From Actinopolymorpha alba DSM 45243 (GTDB lineage Bacteria > Actinomycetota > Actinomycetes > Propionibacteriales > Actinopolymorphaceae): 42,831 nt of DNA. The first letter of the stretch is position 1. Each line of letters begins with the position of its first letter. The stretch lies in the NCBI RefSeq assembly GCF_000373925.1, contig NZ_KB892791.1, positions 1-42,831 of the forward strand. The letters run 5' to 3'. The notes below the pieces were generated by a model. The model saw only the letters and a program-made list of their open reading frames with translations. It did no database searches and was not told the DNA's origin. Position numbers and translations under genes: made by a program. Shown here piece after piece: positions 9,101-18,400 of the stretch.

Positions 9101-10422
9101 AGTCCCTCGTTGATGGCGGCGACGACCTCGGTGAGCGTGGTGGCCTCGGGTTGGACACCGGCGATGTCGACGGTGACGGCCGGCTGGGCGTCGAGACGGA
9201 GCCGCAGCCTGGAGTTCTCCCGTAGGTCGACACCCGGGCCGAGGTCGCGGTCGCCGGTGACGCGGGCTTGGCGTACGTCGCTGCCGAACGTGTACTGCGG
9301 CACCGGTCCGAACAGCCGCCGGGTGGCGTCCTGCGCGGCCGGTGGCAGCAGCGCGACGTACCCGTGCGCACCCGGCGTCGGCGAGGTCAGGGTGAGGAAC
9401 CGGCCGTCGTCGCTCGCGACCGTGCTGCCGAGCGCGTCGTTGATCGCGTCGGTGATCTCGCCGACGTCCACCGCGCCCGGGTGCGTGGCGTTCGCCGCGC
9501 AGTCCACCTCGGCGAGGTGGGTTCCGTCGACGACGATCCGCAGGTAACGCTCGGCGGTGAGGTCGAGGGCGGTGCTGAGGTCCTGGCTGCCGGTGACCGT
9601 CGCGGGCGCGGCGTCGGCACCGGCGTAGGTACGCGCACGCAGGCCGAGCACCAGGTCGGCCGCGTCGCCCGGACCGTCCTCGAGCGTGATCTGCGCGTCC
9701 GGGCCGGTGCTGGCCGTGGTGAGCCTGATCCTTCCGTCGACGACGCTGGCGAAGTCGGTCAGCCCGAGGCCGGCGTTGATCGCCGCGGCGATCTCCTCCG
9801 CACGCATCGCCGAAGGGTCGCCCCCGGTGGTGAGGTCGACAGGCAGCGCGCCGTGGCCGTCCCGCGCGATCCACAACCGGTTGCGCTCGCGCAGGTCGAC
9901 TCCGGTACGCAGGTCCACGACACCGTCGAGCACCGCGGGCAGCGGGCCGTGCCCGAGCCTTTCCAGCTCCGCCACGCCGAGCACCAGCGACGCCGCGTCG
10001 TCGCCCCGCGGCGTCGTCGAGACCAGCACCGGGTCGGCACGGTTCCACCAGGAGTCCAGGTTCACGTCGTCGATGTGCAGGCCGAGCGCCTCGGCCGTGA
10101 TCCGGAGCAGGCCGCGGACCGTGACCGTGCCGTCCAGGAAGGTCGTGACGTACCGCCGCAGGTGGTCGCGGAACTCCTCCACCGACTCGTCGGGTCGTGG
10201 CGCGAGGCCGTAGAGCGCGCCGATCAGCGCGAGGTCGACATTCGCCCGCTCACCGGCGTCGGCGAAGTCCAGCCAGTGCGCCCGCATCACCGCGACGAGG
10301 CTGTTCTCCGCGCTCTGCAGTTCGCCGCCGTACGCGTCGGTCAACGCCCGCAGCGTGGACGGGTCGCCCACCGCCAGGAAGGTCGGCGGCAGGTTGGCGA
10401 GGATGCGGTCCGCTTTAGGCAC
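6157..10422 (-). CDS. gpI-like baseplate protein fused to eight flagellin-IN-like repeats
   Basis: A 1421-residue protein. I start at GTG 10422 (MPKADRILANLPPTF), overlapping the end of the J gene by eight bases, with GGAG eight bases upstream. Residues 1-140 match the size and position of P2 gpI/Mu gp48/XkdU wedge proteins. From ~165 to ~1055 there are eight tandem repeats about 113 residues apart, each with a core like DLSAGADLTVNRYLRI, then EIVAAIN, then LTLTSPT. These resemble the flagellin/hook IN motif. The C-terminal region contains GAFGNDIEL near 1344, reminiscent of a sheath-type segment (TWGNDLTV in the sheath here). Repeats may extend the fibre or form a decorated baseplate. Coupled to the downstream gene by ATGA. 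Confidence 0.75.
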   Translation of the reverse strand: MPKADRILANLPPTFLAVGDPSTLRALTDAYGGELQSAENSLVAVMRAHWLDFADAGERANVDLALIGALYGLAPRPDESVEEFRDHLRRYVTTFLDGTVTVRGLLRITAEALGLHIDDVNLDSWWNRADPVLVSTTPRGDDAASLVLGVAELERLGHGPLPAVLDGVVDLRTGVDLRERNRLWIARDGHGALPVDLTTGGDPSAMRAEEIAAAINAGLGLTDFASVVDGRIRLTTASTGPDAQITLEDGPGDAADLVLGLRARTYAGADAAPATVTGSQDLSTALDLTAERYLRIVVDGTHLAEVDCAANATHPGAVDVGEITDAINDALGSTVASDDGRFLTLTSPTPGAHGYVALLPPAAQDATRRLFGPVPQYTFGSDVRQARVTGDRDLGPGVDLRENSRLRLRLDAQPAVTVDIAGVQPEATTLTEVVAAINEGLDDAVASHDGSLLTLTSSTPGGIGRLVLEEVDGDAAEPVLGLRSRTATGVERSTASFTGLEDLSGAVDLSARHLLSLSVDGAPPVTIDLRSAAAAPSAVTVQELSDAVNAGLGATVATEDGARLILVSPTDGAGGSIVVSPLVRTDRRRFVTRATVTDDAAGTVFGFTTGGATGAPSTAARILGHTDLSAGADLTVNRYLRIGLGAAEPVEVDCAGPRPRATTPAEIVEAVNTTLGVPIALTDGRTISLVSPAAGADSVIALEPPRSRDALDRALGVAPQTVTGAAAGGVRLVGLVDLSAGASVPADAALRLGVDGAALVDVPIGEGTATSTRGLSQLAALVNQTLGAQVAAHDGTHLILTSPTTGAGARLDIEVPTAGSDVTAALLGVPAPRTYQGRAATAAELTGTVDLTAGADLSTADQLTVVVDAGVPVTVDLTRSAATRSAVTAGEIAAAVNAATTATAATAVIPGGLSVRITSATTGPGSSVEVRRTGAGDAAPLFFGVAGITATGTAPTHATLDGTADLLQPVDLGTRSVLRLSVDGGPPFDVDVSGVTPSATLLEEIVAAIDDALPGVARVGPDHRIRLVSPTEGPDSSVEVLPLRFLELVEYPAVPASVTAPVGHGSVTTFTNDGAAGVPGRIEISTVGGVASPRIAHPAAGWSLRVREAVGAGGSLTIELGPDGVPVVTVTENGATRTVPRDRIETAGTGVLVVRRGTNAWSFSECRAARFDSVVLDADRFAGGPCREDAVFDLSRFGPAVDGADAVFADGPHEATAELTARWDEHAAGALTVNLPAELDPRFGAAFGEGRFGSGEPERISQVVTEPIGDPDYLVRRINTESKLVEAISQPVPAVPIGWEPVALPFRDPVRLSGGRPGVAARMYLSEPGLSPGFLELHAAEEGAFGNDIELTGRASGPAIYDLEISYPGGRFESARQTVFGPPLPTRADDLLHPGPVGVGTAKAAGTHADVTRDQAEGTTP

Positions 10423-11890
10423 TGGCGTTCTCCAGGCGGATGTCGGCGTCGGACATGTCGAGGGCGATCCACCAGTCCTCACCGGCGACGGTCGCCGCGA
10501 CCGCGAATGTGCCGGCCTCGATCTCGGCGTCGGTGGCGGGGCCGCTGGTCACGGTGGACACCAGCAGGGAGCGGTCGGGCACCCGGGCGCCGGCCGCGAG
10601 CGGGTCGGACAGGTCGGCGCGGGCCACCACGACGTCGACGATGGTGGCCGTGGTGACGTCGGCGACGGCGCGTACGGCGGCGAGCATGGCGGCACCGTCG
10701 GCCGGGTCACCCGCGGTCAGCCCCTCGACGTACGCGCGGAGGGCGGCCACGATGTCGCGCGCGATCTGGGTCTTCCCCGGCGCGGAGATGCCGGGCGTGA
10801 TGGTGGCGCTGATCCGCGGCGTGACGAACACGTACCGCGCGAGCAGCGTCGCGAGCACCCCGGCGGCACGAGTGTCGTGAACCGCGGCGAGCAGGCTCGG
10901 CAGCCGCTCCGGCTCGGCGTCGACGACGACCGTCACGGTGCCCGGCGCGGACCGGTGGTCCGGAGGGCTGTTCGGGTCGAAGAACTCCACCGGCGTGCCG
11001 CGGCCCTCGCGGATCACCCGGTCGAGAGCGGCCAGCGTCGCCTTCCCCAGTGCCCGAAGCGCGGCCTTGGCGCGCGCCCGCACCTCGTCGTCGGTCTCGT
11101 CGGCGGCCGCGCGGATCGTCGGATCGAGGTTGCTGACCCGTTCGATCCCGGCCACGGGCTGCGCCAGCTCGGAGATGGCGCCGGCCGGCACCAGCCCGCC
11201 GTCGCCGGCGAACCCGACGTCGGCACGCACCGGCACGTCGATCCGCACCTGCCCGCGCTGCAGCGTCCGCGGCTGCGTGCCGGTGAACACGACCGCGCCG
11301 GTCGCCGTGGTGAGCCGGACCCCTACCGGGATGGTGATGTTGCCGTCCACCCCGGGGCTGCGGAAGAACGTGACCAGGCCCTCGGCGAACTCAGCGGTCT
11401 TGCGGACCACGCCGAGGATCGAGACGACGTAGTCGAGCGACTTACCGGTCGCGGTGTCGACGAACCCGGACAGGTACGCGAGGTTGATCTGCTGGTAGAC
11501 GGTCGCGATCTCCCGGCCGATCGCCTCCGAGAACGTCCGGGTCACACTGCCGACGTTGATGTCGGTGAGGGGCGAGCGGCTCTGCACGCGGAAGTAGTCG
11601 ACGAAGAAGGTGCTCCCGTCGTCGGGCCGGGTGCCGTCGTCCAACCAGGTCACGACGTTGGTCGCCGGGCCGAAGACGAAGTCGATCTCCAGCAGGAACG
11701 TCCGTGGCTCCCCGCCCGCGGTGCCGGTGATCCCGCGCACCGCCGAGGCCGGCTCGGCCAGTGCGTAGCTGAAGACCTTGACGTCGAACCGGATCGGCTC
11801 GTTCACCACACCGCCGACGACGGAGGTGAGGATGTCGTCGACGAGGTCGCCGTAGGGGCGGTTGACGAGTGTGATGGTGTCGGGATTCAT
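10415..11890 (-). CDS. Baseplate J-like protein (Mu gp47/XkdT family)
   Basis: A 491-residue protein that fits the baseplate J family: an N-terminal region of wedge type (LVDDILTSVVGG), a central GNITIPVGVRLTTATG followed by ADVGFAGDGGLVPAGAI, and WRVRAKAALRALGK-type residues in the second half, here EVRARAKAALRALGK. This protein joins the gp25-like wedge to gpI and changes shape to trigger sheath contraction. It begins with an ATGA overlap on the gp25-like gene and ends eight bases into the gpI-like gene, as in the canonical gp25-J-I order. Length is close to the usual 350-500. Confidence 0.85.
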   Translation of the reverse strand: MNPDTITLVNRPYGDLVDDILTSVVGGVVNEPIRFDVKVFSYALAEPASAVRGITGTAGGEPRTFLLEIDFVFGPATNVVTWLDDGTRPDDGSTFFVDYFRVQSRSPLTDINVGSVTRTFSEAIGREIATVYQQINLAYLSGFVDTATGKSLDYVVSILGVVRKTAEFAEGLVTFFRSPGVDGNITIPVGVRLTTATGAVVFTGTQPRTLQRGQVRIDVPVRADVGFAGDGGLVPAGAISELAQPVAGIERVSNLDPTIRAAADETDDEVRARAKAALRALGKATLAALDRVIREGRGTPVEFFDPNSPPDHRSAPGTVTVVVDAEPERLPSLLAAVHDTRAAGVLATLLARYVFVTPRISATITPGISAPGKTQIARDIVAALRAYVEGLTAGDPADGAAMLAAVRAVADVTTATIVDVVVARADLSDPLAAGARVPDRSLLVSTVTSGPATDAEIEAGTFAVAATVAGEDWWIALDMSDADIRLENASA

Positions 11891-12354
11891 GCCGCACCTG
11901 CCAGATCGACGCCGAAGACGAGGTTGACGGGGGACGGGTCGTCGATGGTGACGACGGCCGCCCTGATCTCGATCACCGTGGGCTGCGACCGGTCGGTCAC
12001 GACCACGATCGAGCGGACCTGCGCGATCCGCGGCTCGGCCTGCAGGGCCTGGAGCGCGAACAGCTTCGCGCGGTTCCGGGTGGTCTCGGTGTTGAGTTCG
12101 CCCACCAGTTCGTGCAGCCGGCTCCCATACGCCGGATGGCCGAGGTGCGCCAGCTCACCGACCTGGGTGAGGAACCGGAGCAGCAACGCCTGCTGGAGGT
12201 TCTCCACGCCGGCGAGCCGCTGCAGGTCGATCCGAGACGTCGCGGGCCGGATCGCGACGAACAGGTCGGATCCGCGTTCCCGCTGTTCGGCGTACGACAG
12301 GTTTCCGAGCAGCCGCAGGTCGGCACCGAACAGCGCCTCGAAGTCCGCAGCCAT
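11887..12354 (-). CDS. gp25-like baseplate wedge protein (lysozyme-related fold)
   Basis: A 155-residue protein with the gp25/GPW signature: LLLRFLTQVGELAHLGHPAYGSRLHELVGE followed by a helix and a beta-rich end, though here the signature is spread across residues ~55-85 (key residues GE, P-x-Y-G, L). In contractile tails it links baseplate core to wedges and nucleates sheath assembly. I favour ATG 12354 over GTG 12357 because the purine-rich AAGGGGGA then sits at a usable distance. It overlaps the J gene by ATGA. Confidence 0.8.
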   Translation of the reverse strand: MAADFEALFGADLRLLGNLSYAEQRERGSDLFVAIRPATSRIDLQRLAGVENLQQALLLRFLTQVGELAHLGHPAYGSRLHELVGELNTETTRNRAKLFALQALQAEPRIAQVRSIVVVTDRSQPTVIEIRAAVVTIDDPSPVNLVFGVDLAGAA

Positions 12355-12433
12355 CACTCCCCCTTCCGGTCTGGTTCCTGGCTCGTCGCGGCGGCGCGCG
12401 GGTGCGCGTCCCGGCGGAACTCCCCACGGCTCC

Positions 12434-12766
12434 TCACGGCGGCCAGCTGTCGTCGACGAACGGCGCGGCCGGTGGGCCGAGGATCGTGAGGACGCCGGGC
12501 GGCGACGGGATCATGTCGCCCGTACGCACCACGGCCCGGCCGCCCACCCGCACACCGGAGCTGCCGAGCGGCCCGATCACCAGCGGGTACGGCACACCTG
12601 TCAGCGAGTTGACCATCAGGCAGATCGATCCGCTGGTCGCGAGCGGCATGCCGCCCGCGGTGACGAACGGCGGCAGCACGGTCAGGATCGTGCCCGTGTC
12701 CGGTGCCCCGCTGGCGCCGGGCGACACGGTCACGGTGCAGCCGATCGACACAGGTAGACCTGGCAT
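12434..12766 (-). CDS. PAAR-like tip protein
   Basis: A 110-residue, Gly/Pro/Val-rich protein without helical segments: MPGLPVSIGCTV, FVTAGGMPLATSG, VGGRAVVRTGDMI. This is the style of PAAR and PAAR-like proteins that cap the spike with a small cone. It is encoded immediately after the spike protein, nine bases away, as expected. Classical PAAR histidines are not evident, so metal binding is uncertain. About 80 bases separate it from the gp25-like gene, the largest gap inside the baseplate block. Confidence 0.65.
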   Translation of the reverse strand: MPGLPVSIGCTVTVSPGASGAPDTGTILTVLPPFVTAGGMPLATSGSICLMVNSLTGVPYPLVIGPLGSSGVRVGGRAVVRTGDMIPSPPGVLTILGPPAAPFVDDSWPP

Positions 12767-12775
12767 GGCACCCCC

Positions 12776-13582
12776 TCATGGCGTGAAGTTCGTCATTCCC
12801 TTGACGGTGACCGTGGCGCCCTGCACCTGGGCGGCCGCGGCACCCTCGAGGGAGGCCTGCAAGTTGCCCTTGACAGTGGCCCTGGCGCCGGCCTCGACCG
12901 TCGCGTTGGTGCCGGCCCTGATCGTGATGCTGCCGTTCGCTTCCAGCGTCAGGTCCTGCGCGGCCCGGACGCCCACCGAGGCGGCGGAGTCGAGTACGAC
13001 GTCGCCGTCCTGGTTCATCGTGATCGTGGACCGGCCGGCGGTGACGGTGACCGTTCCGCCGCTGGATCCGGACTGGTCGAGCTTCAGCTCCGTCGCGCCT
13101 GCCGTCGCGGTGACCACGCCGTCGACCACTCGAACAGTGATCTTCGGCGGCATCTCGACGATCAGTTCGCGGCGCGGGTCGGCGTCGGCGTGGTTGCGGA
13201 TCGCGGCCAGCACGGACCTGTCGTCGGCCTCCGCCAGCGGGAGCCGGAAGACGACCTCGTCGGTGGTCGACAGGGGCGGCCGGTCCGCGTCGTTGTAGAG
13301 CCGCCCGAGCACGATCGGGTGGTTGACGTCGCCCTGGTCGAAGGCCACCAGCACCAGGTCGCCGACGTTCGGGATCGCGACGGTTCCGATCCGGTCGGTG
13401 GTCAGCGGCACCCGTTTGAGGGCGAGGCCGCTGTTGCGCAGGGTCACGTCGACGCCGTAGTTCTCGTCGTCGGCGCCGTCGTGGTGCGGATAGATGGCAT
13501 CGACCAGGCCGAGCTCGGTGATCCGGACCGAGGCCAGCTCGTAGCGGACGATCGCCCTGATGGTGTCGACGACACTGCTCAT
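12776..13582 (-). CDS. gpV/gp5-type central spike protein
   Basis: A 268-residue protein. Residues ~20-100 fit the OB-fold of Mu gp45/P2 gpV (GLVDAIYPHHD, IPNVGDLVLVAFDQGD, PIVLGRLYNDAD). From ~160 on, short alternating beta segments (TVTVTAGRSTITM, DLTLEANGSITIRAG, ATVEAGARATVKG) fit the triple-stranded beta-helix needle. It forms the membrane-piercing spike under the hub. Start ATG 13582 overlaps the stop of the hub gene (ATGA). The VgrG-like function is split here between this gene and the upstream hub gene, as in phages rather than in type VI systems. Confidence 0.85.
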   Translation of the reverse strand: MSSVVDTIRAIVRYELASVRITELGLVDAIYPHHDGADDENYGVDVTLRNSGLALKRVPLTTDRIGTVAIPNVGDLVLVAFDQGDVNHPIVLGRLYNDADRPPLSTTDEVVFRLPLAEADDRSVLAAIRNHADADPRRELIVEMPPKITVRVVDGVVTATAGATELKLDQSGSSGGTVTVTAGRSTITMNQDGDVVLDSAASVGVRAAQDLTLEANGSITIRAGTNATVEAGARATVKGNLQASLEGAAAAQVQGATVTVKGMTNFTP

Positions 13583-14607
13583 GTGAGGCTCCCCGCTGCG
13601 GATCCGGTGAGGCCGCGGAAGTCGACGTCGGTGACGAAGCCACCGACCTTGTCCAGTCGGTGCCGGAGCGCGCGCACCTGGTAGTTGCCGTCCAGCTCGT
13701 CCACCCCGGCACGGTCCGGGAACTTCTCCAGCCGGACCAGGTCGCCGAGCTTCAGCACGGGCCGGCCCTGGATCCGCACCCGGCCGCGGATGGCGTTCGC
13801 GGTCAGCGCGGCGGCGATCGCGGTCGCCGCCTTGGCCGCGGCCTGCCCGGTGCGCAGCGCGCCGGACTCGACCAGCAGGGTCGGTGGGCCGGACCCGGCG
13901 CTGCCGCGAAGGGCGGAGAAGTCCTTGGTCAGCCAGGCCCACGACTTGTCGCCGCCGGAACCCCTGCTCTCGCCCCAGGTCTGGACCGTGCCGGCGCTCT
14001 GCTGCCCGTGCTGCAGAGTCGCTGCGAGCACGTGTTCGCCGTACTTCAGCACGTGCACCGTGCGGTTGCCGGTCAGCGGCTCGAACACCAGCGCACCGGC
14101 ACTGGTGGTCCAGGTGTCGAAGCCGCACAGGTAGCCAAGGTCGCGGATGTGGCGGGCGGCGTCGCGGCGACCGTCGACGACGTACGCCGGGAACGTCAAC
14201 CCGTCCTGGACACGCTCGACGTCGACCTCAGCCTCGTTCGCCAGCGCACGCACGATGTCGCCGGCGGTGGTGTCCTCGAAGGTCCTGTCGACGAAGGTCC
14301 GAAGCAACGCGTTGCCGCGGCTCAGCCCGGCGATCCGCTTCGTCTCCAGTCCCGGCTCGACGTCGACCACGGTCCCGGTCAGCACCCGCACCAGGCTGGT
14401 GTCGCCGACGTACCCGAGGTCGATCGACACGTCGTCACCCGGTGCCGCCCGCAGCCCGCCGACCTGCCCCTGCACGAGGGTGAAGCCGTCGGCGGGTGTG
14501 TCGAGATCGAGCCGCACCGCGAGCTCGACGGCCGTACTCGCCTTCGGCTCCTGGGTGGTGTCGACCACCTGGTCGCCGATCACGATCCGGTACGCCGGTC
14601 GCAGCAT
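13579..14607 (-). CDS. gpD/VgrG-N-like tail hub protein (Mu gp44 type)
   Basis: A 342-residue protein of the late-control D/hub family: YRIVIGDQVVD near the N-terminus, a beta-domain with DLGYVGDTSLVRVLTGTVVDVEPG, then FEDTTAGDIVRALANEAEVDVE, the typical segment preceding the second barrel, and a C-terminal GRPVLKLGDLVRLEKF. It forms the trimeric hub joining tube and spike. Start ATG 14607 overlaps the previous stop by one base (TGATG). The next gene is the spike, the expected partner. Confidence 0.85.
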   Translation of the reverse strand: MLRPAYRIVIGDQVVDTTQEPKASTAVELAVRLDLDTPADGFTLVQGQVGGLRAAPGDDVSIDLGYVGDTSLVRVLTGTVVDVEPGLETKRIAGLSRGNALLRTFVDRTFEDTTAGDIVRALANEAEVDVERVQDGLTFPAYVVDGRRDAARHIRDLGYLCGFDTWTTSAGALVFEPLTGNRTVHVLKYGEHVLAATLQHGQQSAGTVQTWGESRGSGGDKSWAWLTKDFSALRGSAGSGPPTLLVESGALRTGQAAAKAATAIAAALTANAIRGRVRIQGRPVLKLGDLVRLEKFPDRAGVDELDGNYQVRALRHRLDKVGGFVTDVDFRGLTGSAAGSLT

Positions 14608-15479
14608 CAGGCACCTCCCCCCAACCAACCGCGCAGGTGCGCCGCCTCCGTCGCGGACCGGACCTGTTCCTCGAGGTCCGCCCGGTCCGCGAACACCTCC
14701 TGCGCGGACAGTGCCTCCGGGGCCTGCGCACCGATCAGGTTGGGAACGAACGTCCCGAGCATCGGGTCGCGTAGTTCGGGAGTCGCCGGGTCGAGTGCGG
14801 CCCGGAACATCGCCCGCGCCAGCCGGGCCCGGGACGAGGCCGGCCACTCCGCGGTGACGGTCGCGTCCTCGTAGGCGGCCATGAGGTAGGCCTCCTGCGC
14901 GGCGGTCGTGGTGGTCGGGTCCTCGGCGATCCGCATCAGCGCGTCGAACCGGTCGGTCGAGGCGAGGACGGCGTTGCGCACGTTCACCCAGACGTAGCGG
15001 GCGAACCGGGCGCCGCCCCGCGCGCGCAGCCGGCTCGCCTCGTCGATGAGCTGGTCGGCGGTCAGCCGCCCGACGTTCAGACCGAGAGCGAGGTGCAGGT
15101 CGTCCAGCACCGTGGCGGCGGCCGGCAGCAGCTGAGTGCAGTGTTCGTCGGTGAGCTGATCCGCCAGGTCCGTGGACGAGCCGTCGCAGAACCCGACCAG
15201 CTGCGTGCCGGGCGTCGTACTCACGGGCGCCCAGATGCCGTAGTAGTCGAGCACCAGTCCACCGGCCGAACCACGCTCGACGATCTGCACCTCGACACTG
15301 GCTCCGGGACCGACCGCCAGCCGACCCTTGAGGATCTCGACCACCTCGACGGTGAGGGTGCCGGTGCGGCGCTGGCCGGCGTCCTCGGGCTGCCAGGCCG
15401 ACAGGTTCTCGGCCACGAGCCGGACGTGGACGATCAGTCCCGCCTGCAGGACTTCGGAGATCACCGGTGTCGTCGTCAT
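14607..15479 (-). CDS. Unknown protein encoded between the hub adaptor and the hub
   Basis: A 290-residue protein of no recognised family. Residues ~35-105 look like a beta-barrel (LTVEVVEILKG, VEVQIVERG, TQLVGFCDG), a pattern seen in NTR-like and similar secreted domains. Residues ~110-290 are mostly helical and acidic (LTDEHCTQLLPAAATVLDD, LARAMFRAALDP, QEVFADRADLEEQV). It has no signal peptide. Its start overlaps the OmpA-fusion gene by ATGA and its stop overlaps the hub gene, so its amount is tied to baseplate proteins. It might be a baseplate accessory, a loaded cargo or a cargo chaperone; the sequence does not decide. Confidence 0.6.
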   Translation of the reverse strand: MTTTPVISEVLQAGLIVHVRLVAENLSAWQPEDAGQRRTGTLTVEVVEILKGRLAVGPGASVEVQIVERGSAGGLVLDYYGIWAPVSTTPGTQLVGFCDGSSTDLADQLTDEHCTQLLPAAATVLDDLHLALGLNVGRLTADQLIDEASRLRARGGARFARYVWVNVRNAVLASTDRFDALMRIAEDPTTTTAAQEAYLMAAYEDATVTAEWPASSRARLARAMFRAALDPATPELRDPMLGTFVPNLIGAQAPEALSAQEVFADRADLEEQVRSATEAAHLRGWLGGGA

Positions 15480-18400
15480 GCGCGTGCGTCCTTCACAGCG
15501 AGGGGTACGGCGGCCGGTGGCCGCACTTCTTCCCGGGTTCTGGCCACTGCGACTGCCGGTGATGTCTTCACCTGGTTGGAGATGACGGTCGCGGGGTTGG
15601 TCACGATCGCGACGGCTCCGGTGGCGGGGTTGATGCTCCACCGGCCGTCGATCTGCCACACGACTCGTTCCAGTACGGCGTACTGCCGGTCTGCCGGGTG
15701 GCCGCTCGCGCCGCTGGCCCTGGACGTGTTGGTCCACAAGTTGAGGTAGCAGGTGAACCTGAGTCTGGTCACGAACCCGGTCAGCCGGGCGGCCCCGACC
15801 ACGGGGTGCGTTCCGCCGACGAGGCCCGGGGGAACCCCCGGGCTGTCGACCGCTTCGACGATCCAGCGCTGGCCGACGGGCCGGGGGGTCCGGCCGCGGA
15901 TCCTGCTCGTGGACAGCGCCGCCGTGTCACCACCGGTCCCCGGCGTGGCCCGCCCCGAGTCCAGGATCGGCGGTGCCACGAGGACCGGCGCCGGGTCGCC
16001 GGGGACGAACTCGCGGCCGGGTCCGGTGGCCGCCGCACCGTTCGAGGCGAAGACGAACGGCTCGACGTGCACCGCACCCGGTGGTGTCGGGTCGGTGTAG
16101 GTCTGGGTGAAGAGCGCAGGTCCGACGACGTTGTTGAACCAGCCGGCGAAGAACTGGTCGATCACCCGCCGGCCGTCCGCGCCCCCTGTGACGACGTCGA
16201 CCTGCGCGTTCAGGTGAACGGCGGCGGTGCCAGGATTCGCGATGTCGAAGGCACCGGAGGACATGCTGATCCCGCCCCCGACCGTGCCGGCCGCCACGAA
16301 GTTGTTGTGCGGGATGGAGCTGTCCAGGAACAGCGTGGCCCGGCCCAGCACCAGGTTCAACACCATGCTCGGTTCGCGGTCGATGTGGTAGTCGAAGGTG
16401 TTGTTGCCGTTGCAGTCCACGAACGGCCGGAGGTGGAAGGTGCCGGTGTTGTCCGTGAGCAGCGTCGCCCGCAGGTCGTTGCCGGGCGTGCGGGTGATCG
16501 TCGGCTTCTTCGCGGCGTGCAGTGCCACGATCGACGCGGCGTCGTCGCCTCCGCTGGCGGCCGGGACTCCCGCGGCCCGCATGGCGTCCCAGCGCACCGG
16601 CGTGCCGGCCGGGGCGACCTGCACCGTGAGCACGACCGGAGCGGCGGGCACGACCGAGTTCTCGACCAGCGGCAACGGAGTGTTGACAGTGGGATCCTCG
16701 TCGAAGCCGTTGGCGCCGACCGTGAAGACGTGTCCCGCCGGTAGCGCGTTGCCGAGACGAGCCGTGTTCGGCGGCGTACCAGGGATGGTGGCCCGGAGGT
16801 TGCTGAACTGCACCACGGTGAGCGCGACCCGGTCCCCGTCAGGCTCCACGCCGTCGATGCCGAGCTGGAAACCGGAGTCGTGCTGGGCCGCACTGACCCG
16901 CACACCCTCGACCCAGAACGTCGTTCCCGCAGCCGGGATGGGCACCGTCGGCTTCGTACTGGCGCCGAGAGAGGCCTGCCCGGCCGCGGCCACCTCGAAG
17001 CCGGCGGCGAACAACCGCTCACGCGGATTCGCGTCCTTGGCGTCGAGGGCCTGCAGCACCAGGGCTCCCTTGAAGTCAGACGGTTTCGGCGGCCGGACGG
17101 TGAGCATGGCCCGGCCGTGGTGGAAGCCGGCGTCCTGGACGTGCACGAAGCGTCCCGGGTTCACCTTCTGCGCGGCGGCCAGCGGCGCCGGCGCCCTCGT
17201 CGTGGACGTCCGGCTCTGGTGAATGTCGAGGAACAACTCGACGGCGGTCATCGGCTTCGTCGCCGAGAGCCCCTTCTTGCCGTCGACGATGAGGCTGAGC
17301 TTCAGTACGACGTCGCCGACCTTGTCGCTCGCCTTCGCCCCCTCGGCGAAGACCGTGACGCCGGCCACCAGTTGGTCGCTGGTGAACACTGTCCCGGACG
17401 CGACGGCGTTGCCGGCGGTGACGGCGTCGAAGAAGCGGATCGACCCGGCCTTGGAGACCGTGAACGTGCCGGAGCCCTTGAACGCCGTCGAGACCTTCAG
17501 CACGACAGGCCGGCGCGCGGGGTTCGTGTACGGCTTGCGGACCACCACCACGGCGTCCTTCGCGGTGACGGTCGGCTGCGGAGGCGGTGGCTGCGGCGGC
17601 GCAGGCTGCGGGGGCTGGTCGAGCACGGGGCCGTCCGGCACGACGATCGACGGTTGGACGAACGCGACCGCACGGTCGACCACGACGATGTCGGCATCGC
17701 CCTCTCCGGTCAGCCGGAAGCAGACCGCGTTCCCCTTCACGTCCTCGAGGGCCTGGCCGGCGCTGACCACGATGGGTCCGTCGACGGCGATGGTGAACGT
17801 GCCCGGGCCCTTCTGCTTGGCGTAGGCGAAGGTGCCGTCGGCCTGGGTCCGGCCGGGCACAGGGGTGCCGGCGTGGGTCGCACCGGCGGTCTTCGGCACC
17901 TCCCCGTCGAGGTACTCACCGTCCGCGGCAATCAGGACGTAGGTGCCCTGGAACGGCGTGCCGTCCTCGAAGTGGATCGCACCCTTGACCAGGAACGACC
18001 CGGGCTCGGCCGGTTGCCGACACCACGGCCGGTGCGGGTCCGGCGAACCCGTCGGGCATGCCGTACCCCACGGCACCACGAAACCGTCGACCACGGTCGC
18101 CGTCCCGTCGTCGAGGCACCAGCCGCCACCGCCCGCACCGTCGGGAACCTGGTCGAGCGTCGCCGGCTTCGGCACCTGGCACGGCATCGTCGACTCGTGT
18201 ACGAACATCAGCTCGGTCCGCCGGTTCGGCCGCCACGCGTCCTCGGTGTTGAGCACCGGGTCCTGCTCGCTGCAGCCGAGCCAGCGCAACGGACCTGAGT
18301 CACAGCCGGCGTCGTTGCGGTTCGCCATCAGCTGACCGGTGTCGAGGGCGATCGGCTCCTGCCCGAGGTACGTCTCGATCAGGACCGGCCAGGTGTCGTC

